From positions 1,674,001-1,738,000 of the forward strand of contig OY843752.1 in the NCBI GenBank assembly GCA_963693105.1: a stretch of 64,000 nt of DNA, read 5' to 3'. The translations under genes were made by a program, and so were the position numbers. The notes below the pieces were generated by a model. That model searched no databases. It was not told the origin of the DNA and worked only from the letters and a program-made list of their open reading frames with translations. How positions within the stretch are numbered: the stretch's first letter is position 1; each line of letters opens with the position of its first letter. Positions 8,267 through 17,354 of the stretch are shown in pieces. The DNA comes from Oxydemutator sp963693105. GTDB taxonomy: Bacteria > Pseudomonadota > Gammaproteobacteria > Poriferisulfidales > Oxydemutatoraceae.

Positions 8267-10132
8267 ATGCAGATTCTCCCGATGCGGGAATTAACGTCCC
8301 CCGCGCGGCGGAGCAGCCGCCGCCTGCGCCCGCGCCATCTGCTGGCGCTGGCGTGCCTGGCTGTCGCCGGATGCGCCAATCTCGACATGCAGCTCAACCC
8401 GCTGCAGAAATTCTGGATGAACAACGCCTACAAAAAGGCGGCGGAACTGAACCGGGATGGACGCCACGCGCAGGCGGCGGAAACGCTGTGGGACACCGCC
8501 GGCGACCTGCCTTCTCCGCAGCGCGAGCAAATGCAGGTCAAAAGCGTGCGCGCACTGATAGACGGACACTACCTGCTGAACGCGCACCAGCACCTTGTCG
8601 AAATCGACGAGGCCGAATTGAAGCCCCCCGACCTTCTCGAAAAGCGCATTCTCGAAGCAACCTTCTACCGGCAAACGGAGCAGCCCGCCAAAGTCCTGTC
8701 GCTGCTGCCGGAGGAATTGACAGGCGCCGGCGGCGGGCCGCTCAAGGCCGAGGCGCTTGATTTGCTGGCGGGCGCGCTGTCCGACGCCGGGCGTTACGCC
8801 GACAGCGTCGCCATGCGCGTGCGGCGGGAAAGCCTGCTCGGCGACGAGGCCGCCACCGACAACGCGATGCAGTTGTGGCAAGCGCTCGTCTTCGCCGACG
8901 AGGACGAGATCGAGGAGCAGCTGGCCGACACCGACGATCGCCGCCTGCGGGCGTGGCTTGAACTGTACGCGCTGGTGGCGCCGCCCGGCATTGACCGGCC
9001 GACGCTGGAAAGAGCCTACGCCGACTGGCGCCGCAAGAACAGTTTCCTGATTGTGCCGGACGCCGTTCCCGAACAACTGCAGGCACACTGGAACTACCTC
9101 GACTTCAGCCCGCAGAAAATCTCGCTGTTGCTGCCGCTGACCGGGCGCTACGCCCGCATCGGCAAGGCCATCCGGCGGGGTTTCCTGGCCGCGCACGAGG
9201 CCGCCGACAGCGAACTCGACGTGCACTTCCACAACACCGACCAGGAGCGCAATGCACCCGAACTCTACCGCGAGGCGGTTGAACAAGGCGCCGAACTCGT
9301 CATCGGCCCGCTGCTCAAGCAGGCGGTGGACGAATTGCTCCAGACCGGCGGTTTTGGAGCACCGCTGATCACGCTGAACTACCGCAGCGACCGGCAGTTT
9401 CAGACGGAGGGAGAGTGGTTCCAGTTCGGCTTGCTGCCCGAGGACGACGCGGTGCAGGTGGCGGAGAAACTGCACCAGAAAAATCACCGCTATATCCTGG
9501 CACTGACACCCGACGACGACTGGGGCCGGCGGCTCTACCGGCAATTCGCCGAGCGCTACACCGAACTCGGCGGACACATCCAGGAAACGCGCCATTACGA
9601 CGTCAATATTCTCGATTACGCCAACACCGTCCAGGCGGCGCTGCAACTCGACGAAAGCCGCAAGCGCGGCGTCGCCATCCAGCGTATGCTCGACGGAAAA
9701 GTGCATTTCACGCCGCGCATACGCGACGACATCAGCGCCGCGGTGCTGTTCGCAAACCATGAAAAGGCGGCGCTGATCTATCCGCTGCTGAAATACTATT
9801 ATGCCGACGATCTTCCGGTGTACGCGACATCACACGTCTATGCGCCGGACCAGGAGAAAATCCTGCGCGAACTCGACGGCCTCATCTACTGCGACATTCC
9901 GTTCATGCTCGACGCCGACACCGAAAAGCCGGACGAGCACCCGCGGTTGTTCGCGCTCGGCGCCGACGCCTACCGCCTGGCATACTCGATTCGCCGAATC
10001 GCCGGCGGCAACGCAAAAATCAGGGGCGCCACCGGCCTCATCTCGCTCGGCCGCAACCGCCGCCTCTACCGGCAGTTGTCGTGGGCGCGGTTTTCCAAAG
10101 GCAAGCCGATATCGCTCGGCGAAGGCTGGTGA
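8267..10132 (+). CDS. lpoA: Penicillin-binding protein activator LpoA (outer-membrane lipoprotein)
   Basis: LpoA is an outer-membrane lipoprotein that crosses the periplasm to activate PBP1A. The 621-residue protein starts with a basic N-terminus and a hydrophobic stretch ending in the lipobox LAVAGC (Cys36). An N-terminal helical/TPR-like half follows to about residue 280, then the periplasmic-binding-protein-like half starting QKISLLLPLTGRYARIGKAI and containing LVIGPLLKQAVDEL and LGADAYRLAYSI. The position between divergent rsmI and yraN-diaA is the same as in E. coli and supports the call. The start at 8267 is preferred; an ATG five codons later also works. Confidence 0.92.
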   Translation: MQILPMRELTSPARRSSRRLRPRHLLALACLAVAGCANLDMQLNPLQKFWMNNAYKKAAELNRDGRHAQAAETLWDTAGDLPSPQREQMQVKSVRALIDGHYLLNAHQHLVEIDEAELKPPDLLEKRILEATFYRQTEQPAKVLSLLPEELTGAGGGPLKAEALDLLAGALSDAGRYADSVAMRVRRESLLGDEAATDNAMQLWQALVFADEDEIEEQLADTDDRRLRAWLELYALVAPPGIDRPTLERAYADWRRKNSFLIVPDAVPEQLQAHWNYLDFSPQKISLLLPLTGRYARIGKAIRRGFLAAHEAADSELDVHFHNTDQERNAPELYREAVEQGAELVIGPLLKQAVDELLQTGGFGAPLITLNYRSDRQFQTEGEWFQFGLLPEDDAVQVAEKLHQKNHRYILALTPDDDWGRRLYRQFAERYTELGGHIQETRHYDVNILDYANTVQAALQLDESRKRGVAIQRMLDGKVHFTPRIRDDISAAVLFANHEKAALIYPLLKYYYADDLPVYATSHVYAPDQEKILRELDGLIYCDIPFMLDADTEKPDEHPRLFALGADAYRLAYSIRRIAGGNAKIRGATGLISLGRNRRLYRQLSWARFSKGKPISLGEGW

Positions 10133-10485
10133 AAAAAACCGGCGACCGGCGCGCCGCCGGGCGGGCGGCGGAAGACGCCGCGCTTGAACACCTGCGGCGC
10201 CACAGCCTTGAGCTCGTCGAGCGCAATTACCTGTCGCGCTTCGGCGAGATTGACCTGGTCATGCGCGAGGACGACACGCTGGTCTTTGTCGAGGTCCGCT
10301 ACCGCAGCGGCAAAAGCCACGGCAGCGCCGCCGAGACGGTGGACGGTCGCAAGCGCGCAAAGCTGATCGCCACGGCACAGTGCTATCTCCAGTACAGCCG
10401 CTGGCGCCACGCCTGCCGTTTCGATGTCGTCGCGCTGTCCGGAGCGAACGTGGACTGGATACGCGACGCCTTTCGCAGCGACTGA
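10129..10485 (+). CDS. yraN: YraN family protein (UPF0102)
   Basis: A small protein of the UPF0102 family, a restriction-endonuclease-like fold of unknown role conserved next to lpoA. It has 118 residues from the GTG at 10129, which overlaps the lpoA stop as GTGA. Diagnostic parts are GRAAEDAALEHLRRH, ERNYLSRFGEIDLVM, FVEVRYRSGKSHGSA and CRFDVVALSG. The open frame extends upstream inside lpoA, but the GTG gives the normal family length. The D/E-x-K nuclease-like residues (EIDLV and VEVRYR, with Arg where many nucleases have Lys) are present; activity is unproven. Confidence 0.9.
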   Translation: MKKTGDRRAAGRAAEDAALEHLRRHSLELVERNYLSRFGEIDLVMREDDTLVFVEVRYRSGKSHGSAAETVDGRKRAKLIATAQCYLQYSRWRHACRFDVVALSGANVDWIRDAFRSD

Positions 10486-10502
10486 GGCGCACGCGCATAC
10501 GC

Positions 10503-10508
10503 TATAAT
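10503..10508 (+). promoter_or_regulatory. -10 box upstream of diaA
   Basis: TATAAT ends seven bases before the GTG used as the diaA start. If used, transcription would begin almost at the start codon, so either the message is leaderless or translation starts at the in-frame GTG at 10528. No clear -35 is visible. Confidence 0.35.
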
Positions 10509-10515
10509 CGCGCCT

Positions 10516-11175
10516 GTGACAACGCCCGTGACCCCATCCGCGCAAACCGGCGCCGAAGCAAGCCTTGAGCGCGTGCGCGCGCTGTTCGACGCCAGCATCG
10601 CGGCCAAACGCAAAGCGCTCGACGCCGTCGGCGGCGCGATTGTCGAAGCCGCCGAACTCATCGCGCAAAGTCTGGCCGACGGCGGCAAAATTCTCAGTTG
10701 CGGCAACGGCGGGTCGGCCGCGGACGCCCAGCATTTCGCCGCCGAGATGGTCAACCGCTTCGAGACCGACCGACCGGCGCTGGCCGCCGTCGCGCTGACC
10801 ACCGACTCGTCCATCCTGACATCGGTCGCCAACGACGACAGTTATGCGAGAATTTTCGCGCGCCAGGTCGAGGCGCTCGGCGGCGCCGGCGATGTGCTGC
10901 TGGCCATCAGCACCAGCGGCAACTCAGGCAACGTCAACACCGCCATCGCCGCCGCCCACGCCCGCGGCCTGCGGGTCGTCGCACTGGGCGGCATGGACGG
11001 CGGCGCCATGGCCCGGGCGCTGCAAAGCGGCGATGTCGAGATTCGCGTGCCTGCCGCTTCAACCGCGAGAATCCAGGAAGTGCATCTGCTGTCGCTCCAC
11101 TGTCTGTGCGATTTGACCGACCGTCTTCTGGCCGGCTCCTCTTTCCTGAGAGACGCCGCTAAAACGCCTTCCTGA
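10516..11175 (+). CDS. diaA: SIS-domain protein, DiaA/phosphoheptose isomerase family
   Basis: DiaA binds DnaA and promotes timely initiation of replication; its close relative GmhA isomerises sedoheptulose 7-phosphate. The 219-residue protein shows the SIS pattern with SCGNGGSAADAQHFAAEM, DDSYARIFARQVEAL and LAISTSGNSGNVNTAI, and ends with the conserved LHCLCDLTDRLL. Sequence alone does not separate DiaA from GmhA; the lpoA-yraN neighbourhood favours DiaA. The start is uncertain: GTG at 10516 or GTG at 10528, since a TATAAT box lies directly upstream. Confidence 0.82.
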   Translation: MTTPVTPSAQTGAEASLERVRALFDASIAAKRKALDAVGGAIVEAAELIAQSLADGGKILSCGNGGSAADAQHFAAEMVNRFETDRPALAAVALTTDSSILTSVANDDSYARIFARQVEALGGAGDVLLAISTSGNSGNVNTAIAAAHARGLRVVALGGMDGGAMARALQSGDVEIRVPAASTARIQEVHLLSLHCLCDLTDRLLAGSSFLRDAAKTPS

Positions 11176-11193
11176 AATGTCTCCCTTCAAGCG

Positions 11194-12570
11194 TTGACGC
11201 TGACCGCGGATTTCATCAAACGCCTGCAAAGCGCCTGCGCGGCGCCGCGTGTGCTGACTGACGCCGCCGCATGCTGGCCCTACGGCTACGACAACAGCCG
11301 CCTGCACGCGCCGCCCGGCGCCGTTGTCTTTCCCGAAAACCACGAGGAAACGGTCGCACTGGTGCGCGCCTGCCGCGAGCACCGCGTGCCGCTGACGCCG
11401 CGTGGACGCGGCACCGGCACAACCGGCGCCGCGGTGCCGCTGCACGGCGGCGTCGTCGTCTCGTTTGAACGCATGGACCGCATCCTTGAAATGGACGTCG
11501 CCAACCGCACGTTGCGCGTGCAACCCGGCGCCATCAACCGCGCGGTGCAGGAACGCTGCGCCGACGCCGGCTTGTTCTGGCCGCCGGACCCGGGCAGCGC
11601 GGATTACTGCACAATCGGCGGCAACCTTGCGTGCAACGCCGCCGGCCCGCGCGCCGTCAAGTACGGCACGCCGCGCGAGAACACACTGCAACTGAAGGCG
11701 GTGACCGGCGCCGGCGAAACGCTGCAAACCGGCGCGCAGACCAGCAAAAGCGTCGTCGGCCTCGACCTGACGCGGCTTCTGATCGGCTCGGAAGGAACGC
11801 TTGCGGTCATCACCGAGGCCGTTCTCAAACTGACGGTGCTGCCACCGTGCAGGCGCACGATGCGCGCCCTCTACGACTCGGCGGACGCCGCCGGCGAGGC
11901 GGTGTGTTCGATGATGTCGCAACCGGCGGTGCCGTGCGCGCTCGAATGGATGGACGCCATCTGCCTCGACCTGCTGCGCGCGCACCGCGGCGAGGCGGTG
12001 CACACCAAAGCACAGGCGATGCTGATGATCGAGGCCGACGGCAGCGCCGGCGCCGTGCGCGAGGCCGCGGCGGCGCTGCGCAAAGCCGCCTCCAACGGCG
12101 GCTTGATCGCCTTTGAGGAGGCGGCGACGGAGGAGGAAAGCGCGCGGCTGTGGCAGGCGCGCAAGACGCTGTCGCCGGTATTGAGGAATTTCAGACCGTG
12201 CAAAATCAACGAGGATGTCGTCGTGCCGGTGGCGCGCCTTGCCGACCTGCTGCGCCGCCTGCACAAAATCAGCGAGCGCCACGCCGTCGCCGTCGCCGCC
12301 TTCGGCCACGCCGGCAACGGCAACCTGCATGTCAACATCCTGCACCGGCCGGACGAAATACACGCCGCCGAAAACGCGCTGGCGGAAATTTTCTCCGTCG
12401 TCGTCGGCATGAACGGCTCGATTTCCGGCGAACACGGAATCGGCCTCGGCAAGCGCGATTTCGTCTCCCTCGAAGTGGATGCGGCGACGCTCGAAGTCAT
12501 GCGCCGCGTGCGCGATGCGCTCGACCCCGACGACGTCTTGAACAGCGGCAAGGCGCTGCCGCCGGGCTGA
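11194..12570 (+). CDS. FAD-linked oxidase, GlcD / D-lactate dehydrogenase family
   Basis: Flavoprotein of the vanillyl-alcohol oxidase fold that oxidises a 2-hydroxy acid such as glycolate or D-lactate. In its 458 residues it has the FAD_binding_4 motifs RGRGTGTTGAAVPLHGGVV, VQPGAINRAV, FWPPDPGSADYCTIGGNLACN and IGSEGTLAVITEA, and the C-terminal FAD-oxidase half ending VNILHR, GSISGEHGIGLGKR. The HGIGLGK metal/substrate signature is intact. The only in-frame start near diaA is TTG at 11194; no ATG is available. It is 18 bp after diaA and probably in the same transcript. No glcE or glcF partner is present, so D-lactate dehydrogenase is as likely as glycolate oxidase. Confidence 0.82.
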   Translation: MTLTADFIKRLQSACAAPRVLTDAAACWPYGYDNSRLHAPPGAVVFPENHEETVALVRACREHRVPLTPRGRGTGTTGAAVPLHGGVVVSFERMDRILEMDVANRTLRVQPGAINRAVQERCADAGLFWPPDPGSADYCTIGGNLACNAAGPRAVKYGTPRENTLQLKAVTGAGETLQTGAQTSKSVVGLDLTRLLIGSEGTLAVITEAVLKLTVLPPCRRTMRALYDSADAAGEAVCSMMSQPAVPCALEWMDAICLDLLRAHRGEAVHTKAQAMLMIEADGSAGAVREAAAALRKAASNGGLIAFEEAATEEESARLWQARKTLSPVLRNFRPCKINEDVVVPVARLADLLRRLHKISERHAVAVAAFGHAGNGNLHVNILHRPDEIHAAENALAEIFSVVVGMNGSISGEHGIGLGKRDFVSLEVDAATLEVMRRVRDALDPDDVLNSGKALPPG

Positions 12571-12611
12571 GTCCTGTGGCGCCGCCCGGCGGGCGTTGAC
12601 GCCGGTTCAGG

Positions 12612-13466
12612 TCAGGATGCGCCGCCGATGTTGAAGACGCGGTGTTCGAGACAGGGGAAACTGCGCCGCAATTGGCGCTGCCTGTCGAGGTCCACATCGG
12701 TCACCGTGGCGGCCTCGTCGCCGAAAACGCCGGCACGAACGACGCCCCAGCAATCGACGATGCAACTGTGGCCGTAGGTGCTCCTGCCGTTGGCGTGGCG
12801 TCCGGTCTGGTTGGCGGCGATGATGCAAACCTGGTTTTCGATGGCGCGCGCGCGCACCAGCGACTCCCAGTGCGCGGCGCCGGTCGCTTGCGTGAAAGCC
12901 GACGGCACGGCGATCATCTCGGCGCCCATCTCGCCCAGAAGCCGGAACATTTCCGGGAAACGCAGGTCGTAGCACACGGCCAGCCCCAGACGCCCGAACG
13001 GTGTGTCGGCGACCACCGCATCGGCGCCCGGCCGGAAGGTGCCGGATTCGCGGTAGCTCTGGCCGTCTTCCTGCAAGTCCACGTCAAACAGGTGAATCTT
13101 GCGGTAGGCGGCGACGGTGTCGCCGGTATCGCTGATCAGCGGCGACACCCCGTAGGCGCGGTCGCGGTCGGGCGACTCCATCGGCAAAGTGCCGCCGACC
13201 AGCCACACGCCGTGGCGCACCGCCTGCTCCGCCAGAAAGTCCTGGATGGGGCCGTGTCCGGAAACCTCGCGCACATCCAGCTGGTCTCTCTGATGCTCGC
13301 CGATAAAGGCGAACATCTCCGGCAGCACAATCAGCGCGGCGCCTTTCGCCGCGGCCTCGCCGATGAAACCGGCGGCGCGTTCGAGGTTGTCATGCAAATC
13401 CGACGACGAGGTCATCTGGATCGCGGAGAACACAAACGTGCCGGCGGCGCTGGTTTTCGTCTTCAT
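12612..13466 (-). CDS. Carbon-nitrogen hydrolase, Nit1-like (deaminated-glutathione amidase type)
   Basis: Nitrilase-superfamily amidase. The catalytic triad is visible: Glu50 in LIVLPEMFAF, Lys123 in AAYRKIHLFDVD and Cys165 in GLAVCYDLRFPEMFR. The KIHLFD and CYDLRFPE patterns are those of Nit1-type enzymes, which repair deaminated glutathione, but omega-amidase activity cannot be ruled out. The ATG at 13466 gives 284 residues, the family length; the frame stays open 56 codons upstream without homology. It is convergent with the GlcD-like gene and follows the aminotransferase gene by 85 bp on the same strand. Confidence 0.88.
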   Translation of the reverse strand: MKTKTSAAGTFVFSAIQMTSSSDLHDNLERAAGFIGEAAAKGAALIVLPEMFAFIGEHQRDQLDVREVSGHGPIQDFLAEQAVRHGVWLVGGTLPMESPDRDRAYGVSPLISDTGDTVAAYRKIHLFDVDLQEDGQSYRESGTFRPGADAVVADTPFGRLGLAVCYDLRFPEMFRLLGEMGAEMIAVPSAFTQATGAAHWESLVRARAIENQVCIIAANQTGRHANGRSTYGHSCIVDCWGVVRAGVFGDEAATVTDVDLDRQRQLRRSFPCLEHRVFNIGGAS

Positions 13467-13551
13467 GGTTATATGATAGCCCATTCGGTTCGCTGATTTC
13501 CGGGCGCGGATGCCAGAGGAACGGGCCAGAGATTGTACGACGAAGGCTGGT

Positions 13552-14376
13552 TCACCCGCGCCAGTCGGCGAGATAACCCGAAAAGCGCCGCCACAGCGGG
13601 CCCGGTTCGCCGCCGCCGATTTTGTTTCCGTCAATCGCCGTGACCGGCACGATTCCGCGCGTCGAACTCGTCAGCCAGACTTCGTCGGCGGAGAAAAGTT
13701 CGGCGGCGGCCAGCGCGCGCTGCTCGCAGCCGATGTCGCATGCCGCCGCGATCTCGATGACGACGCTGCGCGTAATCCCGCTCAACAGCCGCGGCCCCTC
13801 AGGCGGCGTCGCCAATGCGCCGTCGGCGACGATGAACACGTTGCTGGCCGCGCCCTCCGTGACACAGCCGTCGCGCAGCAGTATCGCCTCCCAGGCCCGG
13901 TGGTCGCGCGCCCGGCGCCGCAACAATACGTTGGGCAGCAGGCTGAGGGATTTGATGTCGCAACGGCTCCAGCGCGTGTCCTCGGCGGTGATGGCGCTGA
14001 CACCCGCGTCGTCGCCGTTCACCGGCGCCGGCATCGTCATCGCAAACACCGTCGGCGCGGCGGCGTCCGCAATCACGTGGTCTCTCGGCGCGACGCCGCG
14101 CGTGACCTGCACGTAAAGGACGAGATTGGACAAACCCGACCGCTCAATCAGTCCGGACAGAATCTCGCGCCAGCGTTCAGGCGAATACGGGTCTGCTATT
14201 TCCACCTGTTCGAGGCTGTGGGCGAAACGGTTCATGTGCGCCTGGTAGCGGAACACCTGGCCGCGATAAACCGGCATCACCTCATAGACGCCGTCACCAA
14301 ACAGAAAACCGCGATCCAGCGGGCTGATACAGCAATCTTCAAGCGCAAGGAAACGACCGTCGTGGTAGGCGGTCAT
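13552..14376 (-). CDS. Class IV aminotransferase, D-amino acid aminotransferase type
   Basis: PLP enzyme of fold type IV. Key residues are Lys142 in CDIKSLSLLPNVL, which binds PLP, and Glu174 in VTEGAASNVF, which contacts the pyridine nitrogen. The N-terminus MTAYHDGRFLALEDCCISPL and DRGFLFGDGVYEV are typical of D-amino acid aminotransferases and the related 4-amino-4-deoxychorismate lyases. Its ATG overlaps the dacA stop by four bases (ATGA). A D-amino-acid aminotransferase behind dacA in the elongasome operon is common in gammaproteobacteria and would link D-Ala/D-Glu supply to cell-wall metabolism. Length is 274 residues, normal for the family. Confidence 0.88.
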   Translation of the reverse strand: MTAYHDGRFLALEDCCISPLDRGFLFGDGVYEVMPVYRGQVFRYQAHMNRFAHSLEQVEIADPYSPERWREILSGLIERSGLSNLVLYVQVTRGVAPRDHVIADAAAPTVFAMTMPAPVNGDDAGVSAITAEDTRWSRCDIKSLSLLPNVLLRRRARDHRAWEAILLRDGCVTEGAASNVFIVADGALATPPEGPRLLSGITRSVVIEIAAACDIGCEQRALAAAELFSADEVWLTSSTRGIVPVTAIDGNKIGGGEPGPLWRRFSGYLADWRG

Positions 14377-15524
14377 TCAAACAACCGGATAAAACCGTCG
14401 CTCAGTCGCGTGAAAAATCCCCCATCGGGCACGCCTTCCAGCGCCACCAGCGGCTCCTCCCTGAGCAGGCGGTCGCCGAAAAACGCCCGCGCGACGCCCA
14501 GCGTCTGGTGGCGCTCAACCGGTGCGCTGATGTCTTCTTGCACCGACAGTTCGGTGCGCACCTTGCCGCCGCTGACTTTCGGCCAGGTCACGTAGAAATC
14601 GCGCATCAGGCCGAGGTCGGCATACTGGCGTTGTCCGCCCCAGGCCCGCACCTGCGTCAGCGCCTGCGCCGGCTCGAACAGGCGCGAAGTGCGGTAAAAG
14701 CGGAAGCCGTAACGCAGCAGTTCGGAAGTCTGCTGAAAGCGTTTGGCATCGCTGGAACTGCCGAGCACGACCGAGACCAGGCGCATGTCGCCCTGCTTCG
14801 CCGACGCCGCCAGACAATAATCCGCCTCGTCGGTGTGCCCTGTCTTGAGGCCGTCCACGCCGAGGTCGCGCCCCTGCCACAGCAGTTTGTTGCGGTTGTG
14901 CTGGGTGATGCCGCCGTAGGTGAACTCGAGCTGCGCATAAAGCCGGTAATGCTCCGGAAAATCCCGGATGAGCGCGCGCGACAGCCGGGCGACATCGTGG
15001 GCGGTCATGTAATGACCTTCCATCGGCAAGCCGCTGACATTCTTGAAATTGGATCCGCCCAGTCCCAGCAGGTTGGCGGTTTCATTCATCATGCCGACAA
15101 ACGCCTCTTCGGTGCCGCCAATGTGCTCGGCCAGCGCGATACTGGCGTCGTTGCCCGACTGCACGACCATGCCGGCTACCAGATCCCGCAGCAAAACCTC
15201 CTTGCCGACCTCGACAAACATTCTCGAACCGCCGGTTCGCCACGCCTTCTCGCTGATTCTGACCTGGTCGTCCAACTCCACCAGTTCGTCGGCCAGTGCG
15301 CGATACGCCACGTAGGCCGTCATCAACTTGGTGATGCTGGCGGGTTCAAACGGCTCGCCGGCGTCCTTCTCGGCGAGAATCGCGCCGCTGTGGTAATCCA
15401 TCAGCAGGTAACTCTTGACCGGAAAGTCCGGCGAACGCGGCGCCCAGTCGCCCGCCCCCGCCGCAACCGCGCTCCACAGCAACAGAGTGACGAAACACCC
15501 CGCCGACCAGCGCCGCCGACTCAT
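14373..15524 (-). CDS. dacA: D-alanyl-D-alanine carboxypeptidase (PBP5/6 type)
   Basis: Periplasmic serine peptidase that removes the terminal D-Ala from peptidoglycan stem peptides. The 383-residue precursor begins with a signal peptide (hydrophobic 9-22). The penicillin-binding motifs are intact: SITK at 63-66, SGN at 123-125 and KTG at 227-229. The C-terminus ends in a likely amphipathic membrane-anchoring helix (FTRLSDGFIRLFE), as in PBP5. Start and stop overlap both neighbours by four bases (rlpA upstream, aminotransferase downstream). Confidence 0.95.
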   Translation of the reverse strand: MSRRRWSAGCFVTLLLWSAVAAGAGDWAPRSPDFPVKSYLLMDYHSGAILAEKDAGEPFEPASITKLMTAYVAYRALADELVELDDQVRISEKAWRTGGSRMFVEVGKEVLLRDLVAGMVVQSGNDASIALAEHIGGTEEAFVGMMNETANLLGLGGSNFKNVSGLPMEGHYMTAHDVARLSRALIRDFPEHYRLYAQLEFTYGGITQHNRNKLLWQGRDLGVDGLKTGHTDEADYCLAASAKQGDMRLVSVVLGSSSDAKRFQQTSELLRYGFRFYRTSRLFEPAQALTQVRAWGGQRQYADLGLMRDFYVTWPKVSGGKVRTELSVQEDISAPVERHQTLGVARAFFGDRLLREEPLVALEGVPDGGFFTRLSDGFIRLFE

Positions 15525-16321
15525 CGGGGCAGCACGATGTAATTCATAAAGCCGCCCGCCTTCAGCACTTTCTCGACAACCACCAGTTCCGGCGAGGCGA
15601 AAGGCCCGAGACGAACCCGGTAAACGGGGCGCGCCGCGAAAGGCCGGCTCTCGTCCACGAACGGTTTCAGGTTGTGCCGCCGGATGACGCTTGCGACCGC
15701 CGCCGCCCGGTGGTGGCTGAAATAGGAGCCGACCTGGATATAGGCGCCGGGGCGCACCGGCGTCTTCAACACCTCGACCACCACCGGCACCACGCCGTCT
15801 TGCACCATACCCAGTCTGCGCGCCGCGGCCCAGGACAGGTCAATAATCCGCTCCTTCAGAAAAGGTCCGCGGTCGTTGACCCGGACAACGACGCTTTTCC
15901 TGTTTTTCAGGTTGATCACCCTGACATAGGACGGCAGCGGCAGCGTCCTGTGGGCCGCCGTCAGCTTGTTCATGTCAAAAATCTCCTGATTGGACGTCGG
16001 GCGGCCGTTGAACTTGCCGCCGTACCAGGAGGCCATGCCCGTTTCGCGCGCGCCCACGTCCCGCGGCCGCACCCAATAGCGCCTGCCGTTCACGACATAG
16101 GAACTGAGCGCGTCGCCCGGCCCGGAAGCTTCGACGACGACCCTGGACCGCGGGCGCTCGGCGCGGGGCTTTTCAATCAGGTCGGCCGGCACGGCGACCG
16201 GGGTGTGGCGGCTGGCGCCACAGCCGCCCAGCAACGATGCGACGACAACGGCAACGGCAACGGCCGTACGCCGTGTCGTGCACGCAAAAAAGGCGAGGTC
16301 AGGCGTGGTTACGCTTCGCAT
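15521..16321 (-). CDS. rlpA: Septal-ring lytic transglycosylase RlpA (lipoprotein)
   Basis: RlpA is an outer-membrane lipoprotein; in Pseudomonas it cleaves peptidoglycan strands lacking stem peptides. The 266-residue protein has a lipobox LLGGC (Cys34), a double-psi beta-barrel domain with TGMASWYGGKFNGRPTSNQE, RVNDRGPF and DLSWAAARRLGM, and a C-terminal SPOR domain (about residues 190-266, starting AYIQVGSYFS). The catalytic-type Glu and Asp residues of the barrel are present. The stop overlaps the dacA start as ATGA, and the gene is 13 bp after mltB. Confidence 0.93.
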   Translation of the reverse strand: MRSVTTPDLAFFACTTRRTAVAVAVVVASLLGGCGASRHTPVAVPADLIEKPRAERPRSRVVVEASGPGDALSSYVVNGRRYWVRPRDVGARETGMASWYGGKFNGRPTSNQEIFDMNKLTAAHRTLPLPSYVRVINLKNRKSVVVRVNDRGPFLKERIIDLSWAAARRLGMVQDGVVPVVVEVLKTPVRPGAYIQVGSYFSHHRAAAVASVIRRHNLKPFVDESRPFAARPVYRVRLGPFASPELVVVEKVLKAGGFMNYIVLPR

Positions 16322-16334
16322 GAAAATTCAATAC

Positions 16335-17354
16335 TCAATGTTCAGCAGGCCGGTACGCGCGGTGAACTTGCTGGCCCAGTTGATGAACCGCCATCGCGTA
16401 ACGACGACTGGTATTATAGCGGGTAATCACGAAAAAATTGTGATAGCCGGCCCAGGTTTTGCGGCGCCCGTTCTCGTGCTGGAAATCGAACAGCGCAAAC
16501 TTCTCCTCGCGGGGCATGAAGCCGCCCACGCGGACGCCACGCTCGTCCAGATCGGAAATCGAGAGCCACGGCTTCATTTTGCGGTTGAGCAGCGTCTCGT
16601 AGTCGCCCGCGACCGTCGCCACATAGTCGCCGAGCGGCGCCTGCCCGTGCCAGCCGTGGCGCGCCAGAAAATTGCCGATGCTGCCGATGGCGTCCGCCGG
16701 GCTGTTCCACAAGTCGCGCACGCCGTCGTCGTCAAAGTCCACCGCGTAGGCGCGGTAACTGCTCGGGATGAACTGGCCGAGACCCATGGCGCCGGCGTAC
16801 GATCCGCGCACTTTTGTGCAATCCATCTTCTCCTCGCGGCACAACAGCAAAAACTCGGTCAATTCGCGGCGGAAAAAACGCGCGCGGCGCGGATAATCGA
16901 AAGCCAGCGTCACCAACGTGTCGAACACCGGAAAGCTCCCGGTGATGCGGCCGTAATAGGTCTCGACACCGATGATGGCGATGACAATCTCCGCCGGCAC
17001 GCCGAAGCGCGCGGTCGCCCGCTCCAGCAGTTCGTGGTGTTCGTGCCAGTAGCGCACCCCGGCACGCACCCGCGCGCGGGTCAGGAAAATGTCGCGGTAG
17101 GCGTGCCACGGCTTCGCCTCCGCCGGGCGATCCATCGCCTCAATCGCACTTTCCTGTTTCTCGGCGTCGTGGAACAGCCGCTCAAGCGCGTCGCGCTCAA
17201 AGTCGTAGCGCGAGACGATGTCGGCGATGTAGGCCTCGACATCAACGCGGTCTTGATACTGCGCAGCCGCCGGCGGCGCAACGCCGGCGAGCAGCGTGGC
17301 GAGCAACGCAATCGCCGGCGCCATAAACGGCGCGGCGCGAATTTTCATCGTCAT
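16335..17354 (-). CDS. mltB: Lytic murein transglycosylase B
   Basis: Periplasmic enzyme that cleaves the MurNAc-GlcNAc bond with formation of 1,6-anhydromuramic acid. From the ATG at 17354, which overlaps the rodA stop, the protein has 339 residues. It carries a cleavable signal peptide (hydrophobic 9-31, likely cut after AAA), the catalytic Glu131 in IAIIGVETYYGR, and the family motifs AMGLGQFIPSSYRAYAVDFDDDG and DAIGSIGNFLARHGW. Unlike E. coli MltB it has no lipobox, so it should be soluble in the periplasm. A much longer open frame runs back through rodA in another frame and is not coding. Confidence 0.94.
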   Translation of the reverse strand: MTMKIRAAPFMAPAIALLATLLAGVAPPAAAQYQDRVDVEAYIADIVSRYDFERDALERLFHDAEKQESAIEAMDRPAEAKPWHAYRDIFLTRARVRAGVRYWHEHHELLERATARFGVPAEIVIAIIGVETYYGRITGSFPVFDTLVTLAFDYPRRARFFRRELTEFLLLCREEKMDCTKVRGSYAGAMGLGQFIPSSYRAYAVDFDDDGVRDLWNSPADAIGSIGNFLARHGWHGQAPLGDYVATVAGDYETLLNRKMKPWLSISDLDERGVRVGGFMPREEKFALFDFQHENGRRKTWAGYHNFFVITRYNTSRRYAMAVHQLGQQVHRAYRPAEH

